Assembly (NCBI RefSeq): GCF_900142035.1
Contig: NZ_FQZI01000002.1
Coordinates: 248,001-312,000 of the forward strand
Reading direction: 5' to 3'
Source: Flavobacterium terrae
GTDB lineage: Bacteria > Bacteroidota > Bacteroidia > Flavobacteriales > Flavobacteriaceae
DNA: 64,000 nucleotides
The translations under genes and the position numbers were made by a program. This document shows positions 52,156 to 60,853 of the stretch, piece by piece. Under the pieces are notes generated by a model. The model saw nothing but the letters and a program-made list of their open reading frames with translations. It searched no databases and was not told the origin of the DNA. Position 1 is the stretch's first letter; each line of letters starts with the position of its first letter.

Positions 52156-52190
52156 ATAAAAAAATCCTCACTGCAAACACAATGAGGATT
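52156..52190 (-). terminator. terminator downstream of tRNA-Pro
   Basis: AATCCTCA (52163-52170) and TGAGGATT (52183-52190) form a stem; read on the minus strand it is followed by a T run, so it ends the tRNA transcript. Confidence 0.75.
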
Positions 52191-52199
52191 TAACTTTCG

Positions 52200-52274
52200 T
52201 CGGGGTGGCAGGATTCGAACCTGCGACCTCCTGGTCCCAAACCAGGCGCGATGACCGGGCTACGCTACACCCCG
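52200..52274 (-). tRNA. tRNA-Pro (UGG anticodon)
   Basis: The minus strand reads as a full tRNA: acceptor stem CGGGGTG/CACCCCG with discriminator A, D arm GCGTAGCCCGGTCATCGC, anticodon stem CCTGG/CCAGG with loop TTTGGGA (anticodon TGG), and a T arm GCAGG-TTCGAAT-CCTGC. The variable loop is short (AGGTC). CCA is not encoded. With TGG it decodes CCA and CCG, and other CCN through wobble. A TATATTTG promoter (52285-52292) lies just upstream. Confidence 0.97.
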
Positions 52275-52284
52275 AAAGCGGGTG

Positions 52285-52313
52285 CAAATATAAAACAAAA
52301 AATTACAAAACAA
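52285..52313 (-). promoter_or_regulatory. tRNA-Pro promoter
   Basis: On the minus strand TATATTTG (52285-52292) with TTG (52311-52313) 18 bases upstream fits the flavobacterial consensus. The tRNA begins 11 bases downstream. Confidence 0.7.
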
Positions 52314-52424
52314 AACATTTATAAAATAAAAAATACTCGAACAGACATAATTCATCAATTAGTTCTTTTAACAAAACTCTAACAACTAATTTCATTAAAT
52401 TCGTAGTCAATCAAAAAAACGACT

Positions 52425-54581
52425 ATGAAAAATTCACTAACCTTAACTGCAATAATTTGTAGCTTATCCATGAGTTCCCAAACATCCCAACAAAAAAGTT
52501 CAATAAAGTACCCCGAAACAAAAAAAATAGATCATATTGATAATTATTTTGATAATAAAGTAAACGATCCATACCGTTGGTTAGAAGATGACCGATCTGC
52601 TGAGACAGAAAAATGGGTTAAAGCACAGAACGAAGTTACTTACGGTTATCTCGATAAAATTCCGTACCGAAATGCCATCAAAGAAAGAATGGAAAAATTA
52701 TGGAACTACGAAAAGATAGGTTCCCCATTTAAAGAAGGTGAATTCACATATTACTATAAAAACAACGGATTACAAAATCAATCGGTTTTATATAGAAAAG
52801 ATAAAAATGGAAAGGAAGAGGTCTTTCTTGATCCAAATACTTTTTCAAAAGATGGGACAACATCATTGGGAGGAGTCGATTTTTCAAGAGATGGCTCTAA
52901 AGTAGCCTATGCGATTTCTGAAGGCGGAAGCGACTGGAGAAAAGTTATCATCATGGATGCTATGAGTAAAAAAATACTTGAAGACACCATTGTTGATGTA
53001 AAATTCAGTGGTGTATCTTGGAGAGGAAACGAAGGCTTCTACTACTCTAGCTATGACAAACCAAAAGGAAGTGAATTATCTGCCAAAACAGACCAACATA
53101 AATTATATTACCACAAACTGGGCACTTCACAAAAAGATGACAAAGTCATTTTTGGAGCCGACCAAAAAAGAAGGTATGTAGGCGGAAACGTAACAGATGA
53201 TGATAACTATTTAATCATTACAGCAGCTAATTCTACTTACGGAAACGAGCTTTACATTAAAGATTTAACGCAAGAAAACAACCCAATTATCACAATCGTA
53301 GACAACTTTAAAAATTCAAGCTATATTATCGAGAATGAAGGGACAAAATTATTTATTGTAACCGATTTAGATGCTCCAAACAAAAAAGTAGTTACCGTAG
53401 ATCTTTCAAATCCTAAACAAGAAAATTGGAAAGAATTTATTCCTGAAACAGAAAATGTACTTTCGCCAACTACTGGAGGAGGCTATTTTTTTGCTAATTA
53501 CATGAAAGACGCGGTTTCGTTAATCAAACAATACGATTATTCAGGGAAATTAGTGCGTGAGATTTCGTTACCAGGAATTGGAACAGCTAGTGGTTTTGGA
53601 GGTAAAAAAGAAGAAAAAACATTGTACTACTCTTTCACAAATTATATTACGCCAGGAACAATCTACTCGTTTGAACCTAATGGGGGAAAATCAGACATCT
53701 ATCAAAAACCTAAAGTAGATTTCAATTCAGAGGATTATGAGTCAAAACAAGTGTTTTACACTTCAAAAGACGGTACAAAAGTTCCAATGATCATCACACA
53801 TAAAAAAGGTCTGAAATTAGACGGTAAAAATCCAACTATTCTTTATGGATATGGTGGTTTCAATATTAGCTTAACACCAAGTTTTAGCATTGCGAACGCA
53901 GTATGGTTAGAAAACGGTGGTGTTTATGCTGTGCCTAATTTAAGAGGTGGTGGCGAATATGGTAAAAAATGGCACGTGGCAGGAACTAAAATGCAAAAGC
54001 AAAATGTATTTGACGACTTTATCGCTGCTGCAGAATATTTAACAAAGAGCAAATACACTTCAAAAGATTTCTTAGCAATTAAAGGAGGATCTAACGGAGG
54101 TTTATTAGTAGGGGCTACTATGACACAACGTCCAGACTTAATAAAAGTAGCGTTACCAGCAGTAGGTGTAATGGACATGTTACGTTACCACACTTTTACC
54201 GCAGGTGCTGGTTGGGCTTATGATTATGGTACCGCTGAAGACTCAAAAGAAATGTTTGAATACTTAAAAGGTTATTCACCTGTACACAACGTTAAAAAAG
54301 GAGTACAATATCCCGCAACAATGGTTACAACTGGAGACCATGATGACCGAGTTGTTCCTGCACACAGTTTTAAATTTGCTGCCGAGTTACAGGAAAAACA
54401 ATCAGGAAGTAATCCTGCTTTGATACGCATCGATATCAATGCGGGGCATGGCGCAGGAAAATCTGTTTCTGCGACGATACAGGAAAATGTAGACATGCAA
54501 GCATTTACTTTCTACAACATGGGAATTAAACAGCTTCCTTCTTCTAAAAAAATTGATAAAACAAAAAGGCCTAAATTATAG
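52425..54581 (+). CDS. prolyl oligopeptidase family serine peptidase (S9A)
   Basis: The 718-residue protein has a signal-peptide-like N-terminus ([19 protein letters not shown]), a seven-bladed propeller with [44 protein letters not shown] at the start, and a catalytic alpha/beta hydrolase domain. The nucleophile Ser is in [14 protein letters not shown] (about residue 555), Asp in [11 protein letters not shown] (about 640) and His in NAGHGAGKS (about 674). It cleaves short peptides after proline, here probably in the periplasm. A terminator overlaps its 3' end. Confidence 0.95.
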   Translation: MKNSLTLTAIICSLSMSSQTSQQKSSIKYPETKKIDHIDNYFDNKVNDPYRWLEDDRSAETEKWVKAQNEVTYGYLDKIPYRNAIKERMEKLWNYEKIGSPFKEGEFTYYYKNNGLQNQSVLYRKDKNGKEEVFLDPNTFSKDGTTSLGGVDFSRDGSKVAYAISEGGSDWRKVIIMDAMSKKILEDTIVDVKFSGVSWRGNEGFYYSSYDKPKGSELSAKTDQHKLYYHKLGTSQKDDKVIFGADQKRRYVGGNVTDDDNYLIITAANSTYGNELYIKDLTQENNPIITIVDNFKNSSYIIENEGTKLFIVTDLDAPNKKVVTVDLSNPKQENWKEFIPETENVLSPTTGGGYFFANYMKDAVSLIKQYDYSGKLVREISLPGIGTASGFGGKKEEKTLYYSFTNYITPGTIYSFEPNGGKSDIYQKPKVDFNSEDYESKQVFYTSKDGTKVPMIITHKKGLKLDGKNPTILYGYGGFNISLTPSFSIANAVWLENGGVYAVPNLRGGGEYGKKWHVAGTKMQKQNVFDDFIAAAEYLTKSKYTSKDFLAIKGGSNGGLLVGATMTQRPDLIKVALPAVGVMDMLRYHTFTAGAGWAYDYGTAEDSKEMFEYLKGYSPVHNVKKGVQYPATMVTTGDHDDRVVPAHSFKFAAELQEKQSGSNPALIRIDINAGHGAGKSVSATIQENVDMQAFTFYNMGIKQLPSSKKIDKTKRPKL

Positions 54582-54591
54582 GCCTTTTTTT
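54564..54591 (+). terminator. rho-independent terminator overlapping the prolyl oligopeptidase stop
   Basis: AAAAGGCCTA and TAGGCCTTTT form a stem around AATTA (54574-54578), and the stop codon (54579-54581) is within its downstream arm. A T tract follows. Confidence 0.87.
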
Positions 54592-54716
54592 ATTATTTTA
54601 AGTTTTAAGGATTTTACATAAATTAGTAGTAAAAATAGGCACATTAATAATCCTGGCAAAAACTTGAATTGCAAATCCAAACCATAATTGTTAACTACTG
54701 GTTTAGCTAAACTAAA

Positions 54717-55244
54717 ATGAATAAATTCCTTATCATATTATTACTTACTTTTCAAAATTCATTTTGCCAAAATTTTTCAACTGAAAATATAAATAATAGT
54801 GCTAGCATAGAAATTTCTGGTCACTCAGAAAGTATTATTTCTATAAATTACGAAAGACTTTTCACAAACTACAACAGTAAATTTATATATCTATTAGGGA
54901 TCGGTGTTGGAAGAAATCCTGGTGCTGATAAAGAAAGTAATATAAGGTTTCCTGCTACGACTAGTTTGCCTGTATTTGGTGGAGTTTTATTTGGCAAAAG
55001 AGATCATTTTGCTCAAATAAAATTTGGCTACACCCCTATTTTTAGCAAAAATTTCATAGATACTTCGTTAGAACCAAACGTTGTTTATAAGAAGTTTCAA
55101 TCTGATTATTCATTAAGCCTTGGTTATCGATTTATGTCAAATAGTGGAATTGTAGCTCAAGGCTTTCCAATATTTATTTGGAAACAAAATCCAAATGAAA
55201 AATTTAAGATTAGTTTTGGAGTTAGTTTAGGTTATGCATTTTAA
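54717..55244 (+). CDS. outer-membrane beta-barrel-like protein of unknown function
   Basis: The 175-residue protein has a signal peptide (ending NSFCQ) and alternating strands: IEISGHSESIISINYERLFTNYNSKFIYLLGIGVGRNPGA, FPATTSLPVFGGVLFGKRDHFAQIKFGYTPIF, YSLSLGYRFMSNSGIVAQGFPIFIW and KISFGVSLGYAF, ending in the aromatic residue typical of outer-membrane barrels. No family was recognised. A REP-like repeat follows 24 bp after its stop. Confidence 0.75.
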   Translation: MNKFLIILLLTFQNSFCQNFSTENINNSASIEISGHSESIISINYERLFTNYNSKFIYLLGIGVGRNPGADKESNIRFPATTSLPVFGGVLFGKRDHFAQIKFGYTPIFSKNFIDTSLEPNVVYKKFQSDYSLSLGYRFMSNSGIVAQGFPIFIWKQNPNEKFKISFGVSLGYAF

Positions 55245-55268
55245 AATATTATAGGAGATAAACATCCT

Positions 55269-55322
55269 GATAGTGCGGAAATGTTTTCCGTAAAAAAACT
55301 CGGACTGCAAATCTGGGCTATC
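55269..55322. repeat. REP-like double-hairpin repeat, copy 1
   Basis: The 54-base element starts GATAG and ends CTATC, which pair as an outer stem. Inside are two hairpins, GCGGAAA-tg-TTTTCCG and a CTCGGACTGCAAATCTGGG arm. It matches two further copies at 55975 and 56480. Confidence 0.8.
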
Positions 55323-55399
55323 GTGACTCATCAATATCCTTAAAAGAATAAAAAAATAAATACGATAAATTAAAAACAATTATCTTCCATCAAAAAAAT

Positions 55400-55966
55400 A
55401 TGAAACCAAAAATTATTTGCTTAATCGGATTGTTCTTCTTTGTTGTGAGTTATATTATGTTTTCACAAGGTTCAAAACTTGCATATTTTCAAAAACCTAT
55501 AGATTTTGCACATTGGTTCAACTTAATTGGCGCAGTATTACTCATTTCATTTAATAAAGTATTTCCAAAAAACAATCTTAATACTGTCGCTTCTTTTTTG
55601 ACAACTTTAGGTGTTATTGCCCACATAGGTCTTTGTACTATTGACTTTATAATGTGGAGTTTTGGAGATGATGATGTTGCAAAAGCTCAATTAAGTGAAC
55701 ATATAAGCAATACGCCATCTATTTTGTTGCCATTTATTATTGTTGGCCCTTCATTATTATTTATAGGATTAGCATTACATGCATCAAATTTTATCAAAAC
55801 CAATCCCATAAGTTCACTAATGGTAATGACAGGAGCACCCGCAGTAGGTTTTTCTTTTTTTATATTGAAAAATGGGGTGCTAATGGTATTAAACTGTTTA
55901 CTTTTTGCTCTAGGGCTGGTTTTACTTCTTTATAGTGATGAAAAACAGAAGGTAATAATCGAATAA
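55400..55966 (+). CDS. multi-pass membrane protein of unknown function (188 aa)
   Basis: The 188-residue protein has about five to six membrane helices (for example IICLIGLFFFVVSYIMFSQG, NLIGAVLLISFNKVF, VASFLTTLGVIAHIGLCTIDFIMWSF, ILLPFIIVGPSLLFIGLALHAS and GVLMVLNCLLFALGLVLLLYS). I do not recognise a family. It sits between two REP-like repeats and could be transcribed on its own, although no consensus promoter was seen. Confidence 0.7.
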   Translation: MKPKIICLIGLFFFVVSYIMFSQGSKLAYFQKPIDFAHWFNLIGAVLLISFNKVFPKNNLNTVASFLTTLGVIAHIGLCTIDFIMWSFGDDDVAKAQLSEHISNTPSILLPFIIVGPSLLFIGLALHASNFIKTNPISSLMVMTGAPAVGFSFFILKNGVLMVLNCLLFALGLVLLLYSDEKQKVIIE

Positions 55967-55974
55967 ACCCATAC

Positions 55975-56028
55975 CATAGTGCGGAAATGTTTTCCGTGTG
56001 AAAATTCAGATTACAAATTCTAGCTACC
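55975..56028. repeat. REP-like double-hairpin repeat, copy 2 (degenerate)
   Basis: This copy has the GTGCGGAAATGTTTTCCGTG hairpin intact but the outer stem has drifted (CATAGT against CTACC) and the second arm is AT-rich (CAGATTACAAATTCT). It starts 8 bases after the stop of the preceding gene. Confidence 0.72.
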
Positions 56029-56058
56029 GTAACCATTTCCAGTAATTAAAAAATAATC

Positions 56059-56469
56059 ATGAAAAAATCTACATATTACATTTCCATCCTTGCATGTTTT
56101 CTCTTTTCGTTCATTACTCCAAATTTAGAGCAAGATTTTGAACCAAAAACACTTAATGACATTTTTCCTATAGATAATATTGAATCAGTAATGATTGAGA
56201 ATATCAACGGTAAACATCAATTAACTAAAAAAGAACTTGAAAGCCTCAAAAAGAATTTGAAATTAGCAAAATATGCAGGTGGTCTCATAGAAAAGCCTGG
56301 ACATATATACTTAAAATTTAAATTAAAACAAACAAAGAATGTAGTTTTAGGCTATGCCTATGCAAGTAGAAATTATATACATTTTGAAAACGAAATTGAT
56401 AAGAATAATAAACAATTTACTGGTTCTTATAAGATGCCAGAAAAATTTAATTTTGATAGTTATAAATAG
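56059..56469 (+). CDS. small secreted protein of unknown function (136 aa)
   Basis: The 136-residue protein has a signal peptide (about residues 1-23, SILACFLFSFITPN) and a soluble alpha+beta part: FPIDNIESVMIENINGKHQLTKKELESLKKNLKLAKYAGGLIEKPGHIYLKFKLKQTKNVVLGYAYASRNYIHFENEID. No family was recognised, though the pattern resembles small inhibitor- or sensor-like periplasmic proteins. It lies between two REP-like repeats. Confidence 0.7.
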   Translation: MKKSTYYISILACFLFSFITPNLEQDFEPKTLNDIFPIDNIESVMIENINGKHQLTKKELESLKKNLKLAKYAGGLIEKPGHIYLKFKLKQTKNVVLGYAYASRNYIHFENEIDKNNKQFTGSYKMPEKFNFDSYK

Positions 56470-56479
56470 AAGAACAACC

Positions 56480-56534
56480 GATAGCGCGGAAATATTTTCC
56501 GTGCGAAAAACTCGGATTGCAAATCTAAGCTATC
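56480..56534. repeat. REP-like double-hairpin repeat, copy 3
   Basis: This is the best preserved copy: GATAGC and GCTATC close the element, with GCGCGGAAA-ta-TTTTCCGTGC and CTCGGATTGCAAATCTAAG as inner arms. Its last two bases overlap the stop codon of the minus-strand lipoprotein gene. Confidence 0.85.
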
Positions 56535-57024
56535 ATGGTTTTTTAGCAACATCAATTGGGTCTGGTGACACAGTATAATAACTCAAAACTTTTCTTGCCT
56601 CATTTTCTGTCAAAACAGTCAACTTAGAATTAATAATTGCTTCATCATCAGACATCATTGAACGTGACAAAATGAGTTTAAATACTTCTTTTTTAGTATT
56701 CAAATCCAATTTTTCTTGTTTAGAACTTACATACTTTTTATAAGTGTCAGCCATTTGCAACCAAATAGTAATTTCATTATCAGGATTTTGATCTCTTTTG
56801 AAATTTGTAATGGTTTCCTCTAAGCTTACTGGAATTACTTCTGCAAATGTTGATTGAATTATTTTAATTTTATCAATCTGCTCCTTTGTCAATGAATCAT
56901 GAACTACTTCACCAATTTGAATATCATTAGGATCCATCGTTTGGATGTTTTGATTTCCATCCTTATTAGAATTACAAGAATACAATGTAAAAACAACAGT
57001 TAGTATAAAAATAATATTTTTCAT
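56533..57024 (-). CDS. lipoprotein of unknown function (163 aa)
   Basis: The 163-residue product has a lipoprotein signal (MKNIIFILTVVFTLYSC, lipobox LYSC) and a mature helical part with TMDPNDIQIGEVVHDSLTKEQIDKIKIIQSTFAEVIPVSLEETITNFKRDQNPDNEITIWLQMADTYKKYVS. No family was recognised. Its stop overlaps REP copy 3 on the other side of the gap to the convergent small gene. Confidence 0.72.
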   Translation of the reverse strand: MKNIIFILTVVFTLYSCNSNKDGNQNIQTMDPNDIQIGEVVHDSLTKEQIDKIKIIQSTFAEVIPVSLEETITNFKRDQNPDNEITIWLQMADTYKKYVSSKQEKLDLNTKKEVFKLILSRSMMSDDEAIINSKLTVLTENEARKVLSYYTVSPDPIDVAKKP

Positions 57025-57079
57025 GGATTTTTTTGATTTAATCTATTAACTCTTATTGCTTTTAAACAATATACAAGTA

Positions 57080-57895
57080 CTATCCTAACACCGATTTTCT
57101 AATCACCGAATTAAACAATCGATAGCCCAATTTTGAGCGAAGTATTTTCATTGCATTGGCATCAAAACCTACAGCATAACGTGTAAAGTTCTTTTTAGGG
57201 TTATTTGCAATGTTAAAAAGAGTTTTGGTTATCTCTGGAGTAAGATTGGTGTTTTTCTTTGTCTTTTTATGAAGGATATCCGTAACTTTTTTCATTAAAT
57301 TCTCATACGATTTAATGCCACCAGTTTCTGATTTTACAACTTGGCTCTGAAACGCTGTTGGTGCATTGCCAAACTGCACTGTACTTACGCTGATATTGAA
57401 ATCCAATAATTCATACGACATACATTCGGAAAAGCTTTCTACTGCTTTTTTTGTGGAATGATAAAAGCTTCCCAACGGTAAATTTACCAATCCCGCAATA
57501 GAAGAAATATTGATAAACTGTCCAAATTGCTGCTCTCTAAAAACCGGAATAAAGGCGCGACAAATTTTTACCACTCCCAACCAATTCACATCTACAATGT
57601 GCTTTATTTTATCATCTTCAGAAAGTTCAACAAAACTTCTATAACCTATACCTGCATTATTGATAATTACATCGATAGTTTTATGGTTGGCTAAGATTTC
57701 AGCTTTGGCCTTCTCAATACTCTCGGTAGATGTCACATCTAAAAGATAACTGCTCACATTAGGCAATGCCACCACATCTTTTCCATGATCTAAACAAGTC
57801 ATCGTGGCAATTACATGCCATCCGTTTGTTGAGAAATATTTAGCTGTAGCTGCTCCAATTCCACTTGAAGCTCCAGTTATAAGAACAGTTTTCAT
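57080..57895 (-). CDS. SDR family NAD(P)-dependent oxidoreductase
   Basis: The 271-residue protein has the classical SDR motifs: TGASSGIGAATAKYF (cofactor loop), NNAGIGYRSF, the catalytic Ser in FINISSIAGL and YHSTK (Tyr and Lys). The C-terminal 70 residues are basic. SDRs of the flexirubin/aryl-polyene clusters reduce beta-ketoacyl intermediates or modify the aromatic head. It is the last gene of the minus cluster, separated from the ligase gene by 4 bp, and no clear terminator follows. Confidence 0.9.
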   Translation of the reverse strand: MKTVLITGASSGIGAATAKYFSTNGWHVIATMTCLDHGKDVVALPNVSSYLLDVTSTESIEKAKAEILANHKTIDVIINNAGIGYRSFVELSEDDKIKHIVDVNWLGVVKICRAFIPVFREQQFGQFINISSIAGLVNLPLGSFYHSTKKAVESFSECMSYELLDFNISVSTVQFGNAPTAFQSQVVKSETGGIKSYENLMKKVTDILHKKTKKNTNLTPEITKTLFNIANNPKKNFTRYAVGFDANAMKILRSKLGYRLFNSVIRKSVLG

Positions 57896-57899
57896 TAGG

Positions 57900-59189
57900 T
57901 TAATTTCTTTTGTCTATAAAGGTTATAGGTTTTCTACTCATAGGAGTAAAAATAATTTTATTAAGTTGATCTGAAGGCACAAATTCGACTTTAGGAGTTA
58001 CTCTAAGTTTGGCTCTAAAATGATCCTTGATTTCAGACAATAATTCCTCAGAAGCTTTTGAAGAAGCTATTTTGATTAATATCTCATCGGTTCCTAAATC
58101 GTTAGTCGAAATTTCGATTACATGATTTTGTATGGCTTCAAAGTAATTCAACAAATCGTGCATTGCTGGCGGATACAAGGTTGTTCCTTTATATTTAATC
58201 ATGTGTTGTTTTCTTCCCACAACAGGACCTATTCGATATGTATTTCTACCACACTGACAAGGTTCTGGATGCAGTTTTACAATATCACCAGTTTTAAAAC
58301 GCAATAAAGGCATACCTTCTACTCCTAGCGTTGTAATGGTAAGCTCTCCGCTTTCGCCTTCCGCAACGGGATTATCGTTATCATCAAGAATTTCGGTAAT
58401 GATTAATTCAGGATGATGATGACCTCCAGAGAAAGCTTCACATTCGGTAAAAGCCGTACTCATTTCGGTAGATGCATAGGTAGAATACAGTTTAATTTTC
58501 CACTTATTGGTTATTTTTTCCGCCAAAATAGAAGGCGAAAAGTCTTGGTTACGCAACGATTCTCCAATACATACAACTCCTTCAATACTCGAATTGTTAT
58601 AATCTATATTATTATGCTCTGCATACTCAATCATCTTCAATAAAAATGAAGGTACAGCGATTAAATACTTTGGATTGTATTTTAAAATAGAATCCCATTG
58701 TAATTCTGGTATTCCGGCTCCAACACGTATAACACCAGCTTTTAGTTTTCGTAAACCCAGAAAATACGCCAAACCAGCCATGAATCTTCTGTCCATGGTA
58801 GTCATCAATTGGACTACATCGCCTTCCTTGATTCCTGCACAAGCAAAAGAAATAGCTTCGTTGTAGGCTAATCTTTCGAGATCTTCATCTGTCAATCCAA
58901 AAGTTACAGGACTTCCTAAAGTACCAGAAGTAGTAGCATAATCTATAATTTTATGCATTGGCACACAAAAAAAGTCATCGTTATATTGCTGCAAATCGGT
59001 TTTACTAGTAACGGGGATTTTTTGCAAATCCTCAATCGAATTTACGTCATTGATATTGATGCCTTCATTTTGGAATAATGCTTTATAATACGGTGAATTT
59101 TCACTTAAATAAACCAGTAATTCCCTAAGCTTCTTCTCCTGAAACTCTTTTATCTCTCCTTTTGATGCTTTTTCTATTACCGGAATCAT
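57900..59189 (-). CDS. phenylacetate-CoA ligase-like adenylate-forming enzyme
   Basis: The 429-residue protein is a PaaK-type adenylating enzyme: motif YATTSGTLGSPVTFGLTDEDLERLA (ATP loop), KLYSTYASTEMSTAFTECEAFSGGHH, EGESGELTITTLGVEGMPLLRFKTGDIVKL and the C-terminal domain with GRKQHMIKYKGTTLYPPAMHDLL. Aryl-polyene and flexirubin clusters use such enzymes to activate the aromatic starter or carboxylic acids. It overlaps the C45 gene by 4 bp, so translation is coupled. The exact acyl substrate cannot be read from sequence. Confidence 0.9.
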   Translation of the reverse strand: MIPVIEKASKGEIKEFQEKKLRELLVYLSENSPYYKALFQNEGININDVNSIEDLQKIPVTSKTDLQQYNDDFFCVPMHKIIDYATTSGTLGSPVTFGLTDEDLERLAYNEAISFACAGIKEGDVVQLMTTMDRRFMAGLAYFLGLRKLKAGVIRVGAGIPELQWDSILKYNPKYLIAVPSFLLKMIEYAEHNNIDYNNSSIEGVVCIGESLRNQDFSPSILAEKITNKWKIKLYSTYASTEMSTAFTECEAFSGGHHHPELIITEILDDNDNPVAEGESGELTITTLGVEGMPLLRFKTGDIVKLHPEPCQCGRNTYRIGPVVGRKQHMIKYKGTTLYPPAMHDLLNYFEAIQNHVIEISTNDLGTDEILIKIASSKASEELLSEIKDHFRAKLRVTPKVEFVPSDQLNKIIFTPMSRKPITFIDKRN

Positions 59190-60853
59190 TTCAATTTTTT
59201 ATTTATCTTTTTAAGATATTTTTCTATGTTTTTTTTATCAGTAAGTGTAGTAATTTCTTTGGTCAAAGCAGTTTCAAATTGTTCTTTTGCCTTTTGAAAT
59301 TCTTTCTTCTGATAATAATAGTCTCCTGCTTTATAATATACAATCCAATGTTCTGGATTTAACTTTTGATAATCCGAAATAAATTCAGGTGATGCTACTC
59401 CCTCTTCATCAATTATTTTATCAAAAGTAATACTTTGTACTCTGTACTTTTCATAATTCTTAAACTCCTCAGAATAAACAAATTTATCTCTTGGAATAGT
59501 TAAAGAATCAGTGGCTAAAGCTACAAAATCATTTTCTTTTTTACTGAAAATTTTATTTAGATCATACGCCACAAAATCTCCTAACTGATATGGATTTGAC
59601 GAAACCCAGACCATTCTACTTTCAGGTTTAAAAATTATGGCATGGTGTGCCAACAATTGGTTCAATGATTTTTCGTTTCCGTAACCAATTTTCTTATTGT
59701 GCAATCCTTCTTTATTCCTTAAGATATCTGCCATTTTTTGAGGATTCATCTTATCTTGCTTATCAAGTAACTCCTCAACTCTATCGTAACGATATTTTGA
59801 ATGACTTTCTATAATGTGTTCATTATTTCGCTCATCGTCTTTGTAAACATCACTTTGAAAATGATTGGTACAAACTAATTGATTGTTTTGATTGGGTACT
59901 TCATAAACACCAAATTGTTTTGGTGACATCTCTATCAAAACTGCTTTTTTATCCCTTGCGCTTCCAATCATAATAGATTCTGAAACAAAAACCTGACGCT
60001 TTTTTGCAATTGCTATGGCTTCATTAATAGTCGAAGCATATTGTAAAATTTCGCGAGCTACAATAGAAATAGGTGTCTTAGCAACCAAAGGAATTTTGGA
60101 TTTACCAGCATTGATAGTAATTGTAAGTCCTTCCTTGTTCATTCCTGAAACCACGCCAATCATTCCGCCCCAAGTAACCATCATAAATGGATGCCCAGAA
60201 TCTGGTTTTATAAAAGCAACTACTTTGTCTTTTGCGAATTCATCTCCTGCATAAAAATCAAAATTTCTGCCTAACAAAAGCTCTCCATCTTCGGTTTTAT
60301 CACCCCATAATGCCAATGAGGAACAACCCACCAATGCCAAATCTTGCATTGCGTGACCAATGTCATGTGCTCCGTGCAAATAAAGGCTTCTTAAGTACTT
60401 AGGAGCAATCGAATTGAAATCATCTGAAGCATATTGAGAAACACCATAAATTTCAGTTTTATACTCTTCTGGAACATTCAAATACAACTTTCTATTATAC
60501 CATTTTAAAAATTGGCGAAGTAGATTTTGTTTAAAATTTGAAGGTACAATTTCTTTTACTTTAGAAAAGAAAAGACTTTCTTGCTTTTTGACCAATGGTT
60601 CAGCTAAAGCTCCCATCAATAATCCACGTTGTAATGGATCACCAGAGACATATAATTCCCAAATGTTTTGTTTGTTTTTTACCAAGTAATTTGTCCCTGA
60701 TGAGAAAACAGTATCTGAATGTTTTACAACACCAGGAATTGCTTGATTGTATCCTGTAACTTTAGGTTGATGATGAATTGATTTAGAAGTTCCACAAGAT
60801 GATAATGATAGTAAAACTCCAAGAATAAGTATTAAATGAATTACTTTTCTCAT
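59186..60853 (-). CDS. C45 family autoproteolytic acyltransferase/hydrolase lipoprotein
   Basis: The 555-residue product has a lipoprotein signal (LLSLSSC, residues 14-20) and a choloylglycine/C45-type Ntn-hydrolase core: LALVGCSSLALWGDKTEDGELLLGRNFDFYAGDEF with the nucleophile Cys at about residue 176, exposed after autocleavage, and MVTWGGMIGVVSGMNKEGLTITINAG. The C-terminus has a TPR-like stretch (EHWIVYYKAGDYYYQKKEFQKAKEQFETAL). In pigment clusters the acyltransferase is thought to attach or remove acyl chains. It overlaps its neighbours on both sides by 4 bp. Confidence 0.88.
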   Translation of the reverse strand: MRKVIHLILILGVLLSLSSCGTSKSIHHQPKVTGYNQAIPGVVKHSDTVFSSGTNYLVKNKQNIWELYVSGDPLQRGLLMGALAEPLVKKQESLFFSKVKEIVPSNFKQNLLRQFLKWYNRKLYLNVPEEYKTEIYGVSQYASDDFNSIAPKYLRSLYLHGAHDIGHAMQDLALVGCSSLALWGDKTEDGELLLGRNFDFYAGDEFAKDKVVAFIKPDSGHPFMMVTWGGMIGVVSGMNKEGLTITINAGKSKIPLVAKTPISIVAREILQYASTINEAIAIAKKRQVFVSESIMIGSARDKKAVLIEMSPKQFGVYEVPNQNNQLVCTNHFQSDVYKDDERNNEHIIESHSKYRYDRVEELLDKQDKMNPQKMADILRNKEGLHNKKIGYGNEKSLNQLLAHHAIIFKPESRMVWVSSNPYQLGDFVAYDLNKIFSKKENDFVALATDSLTIPRDKFVYSEEFKNYEKYRVQSITFDKIIDEEGVASPEFISDYQKLNPEHWIVYYKAGDYYYQKKEFQKAKEQFETALTKEITTLTDKKNIEKYLKKINKKLK

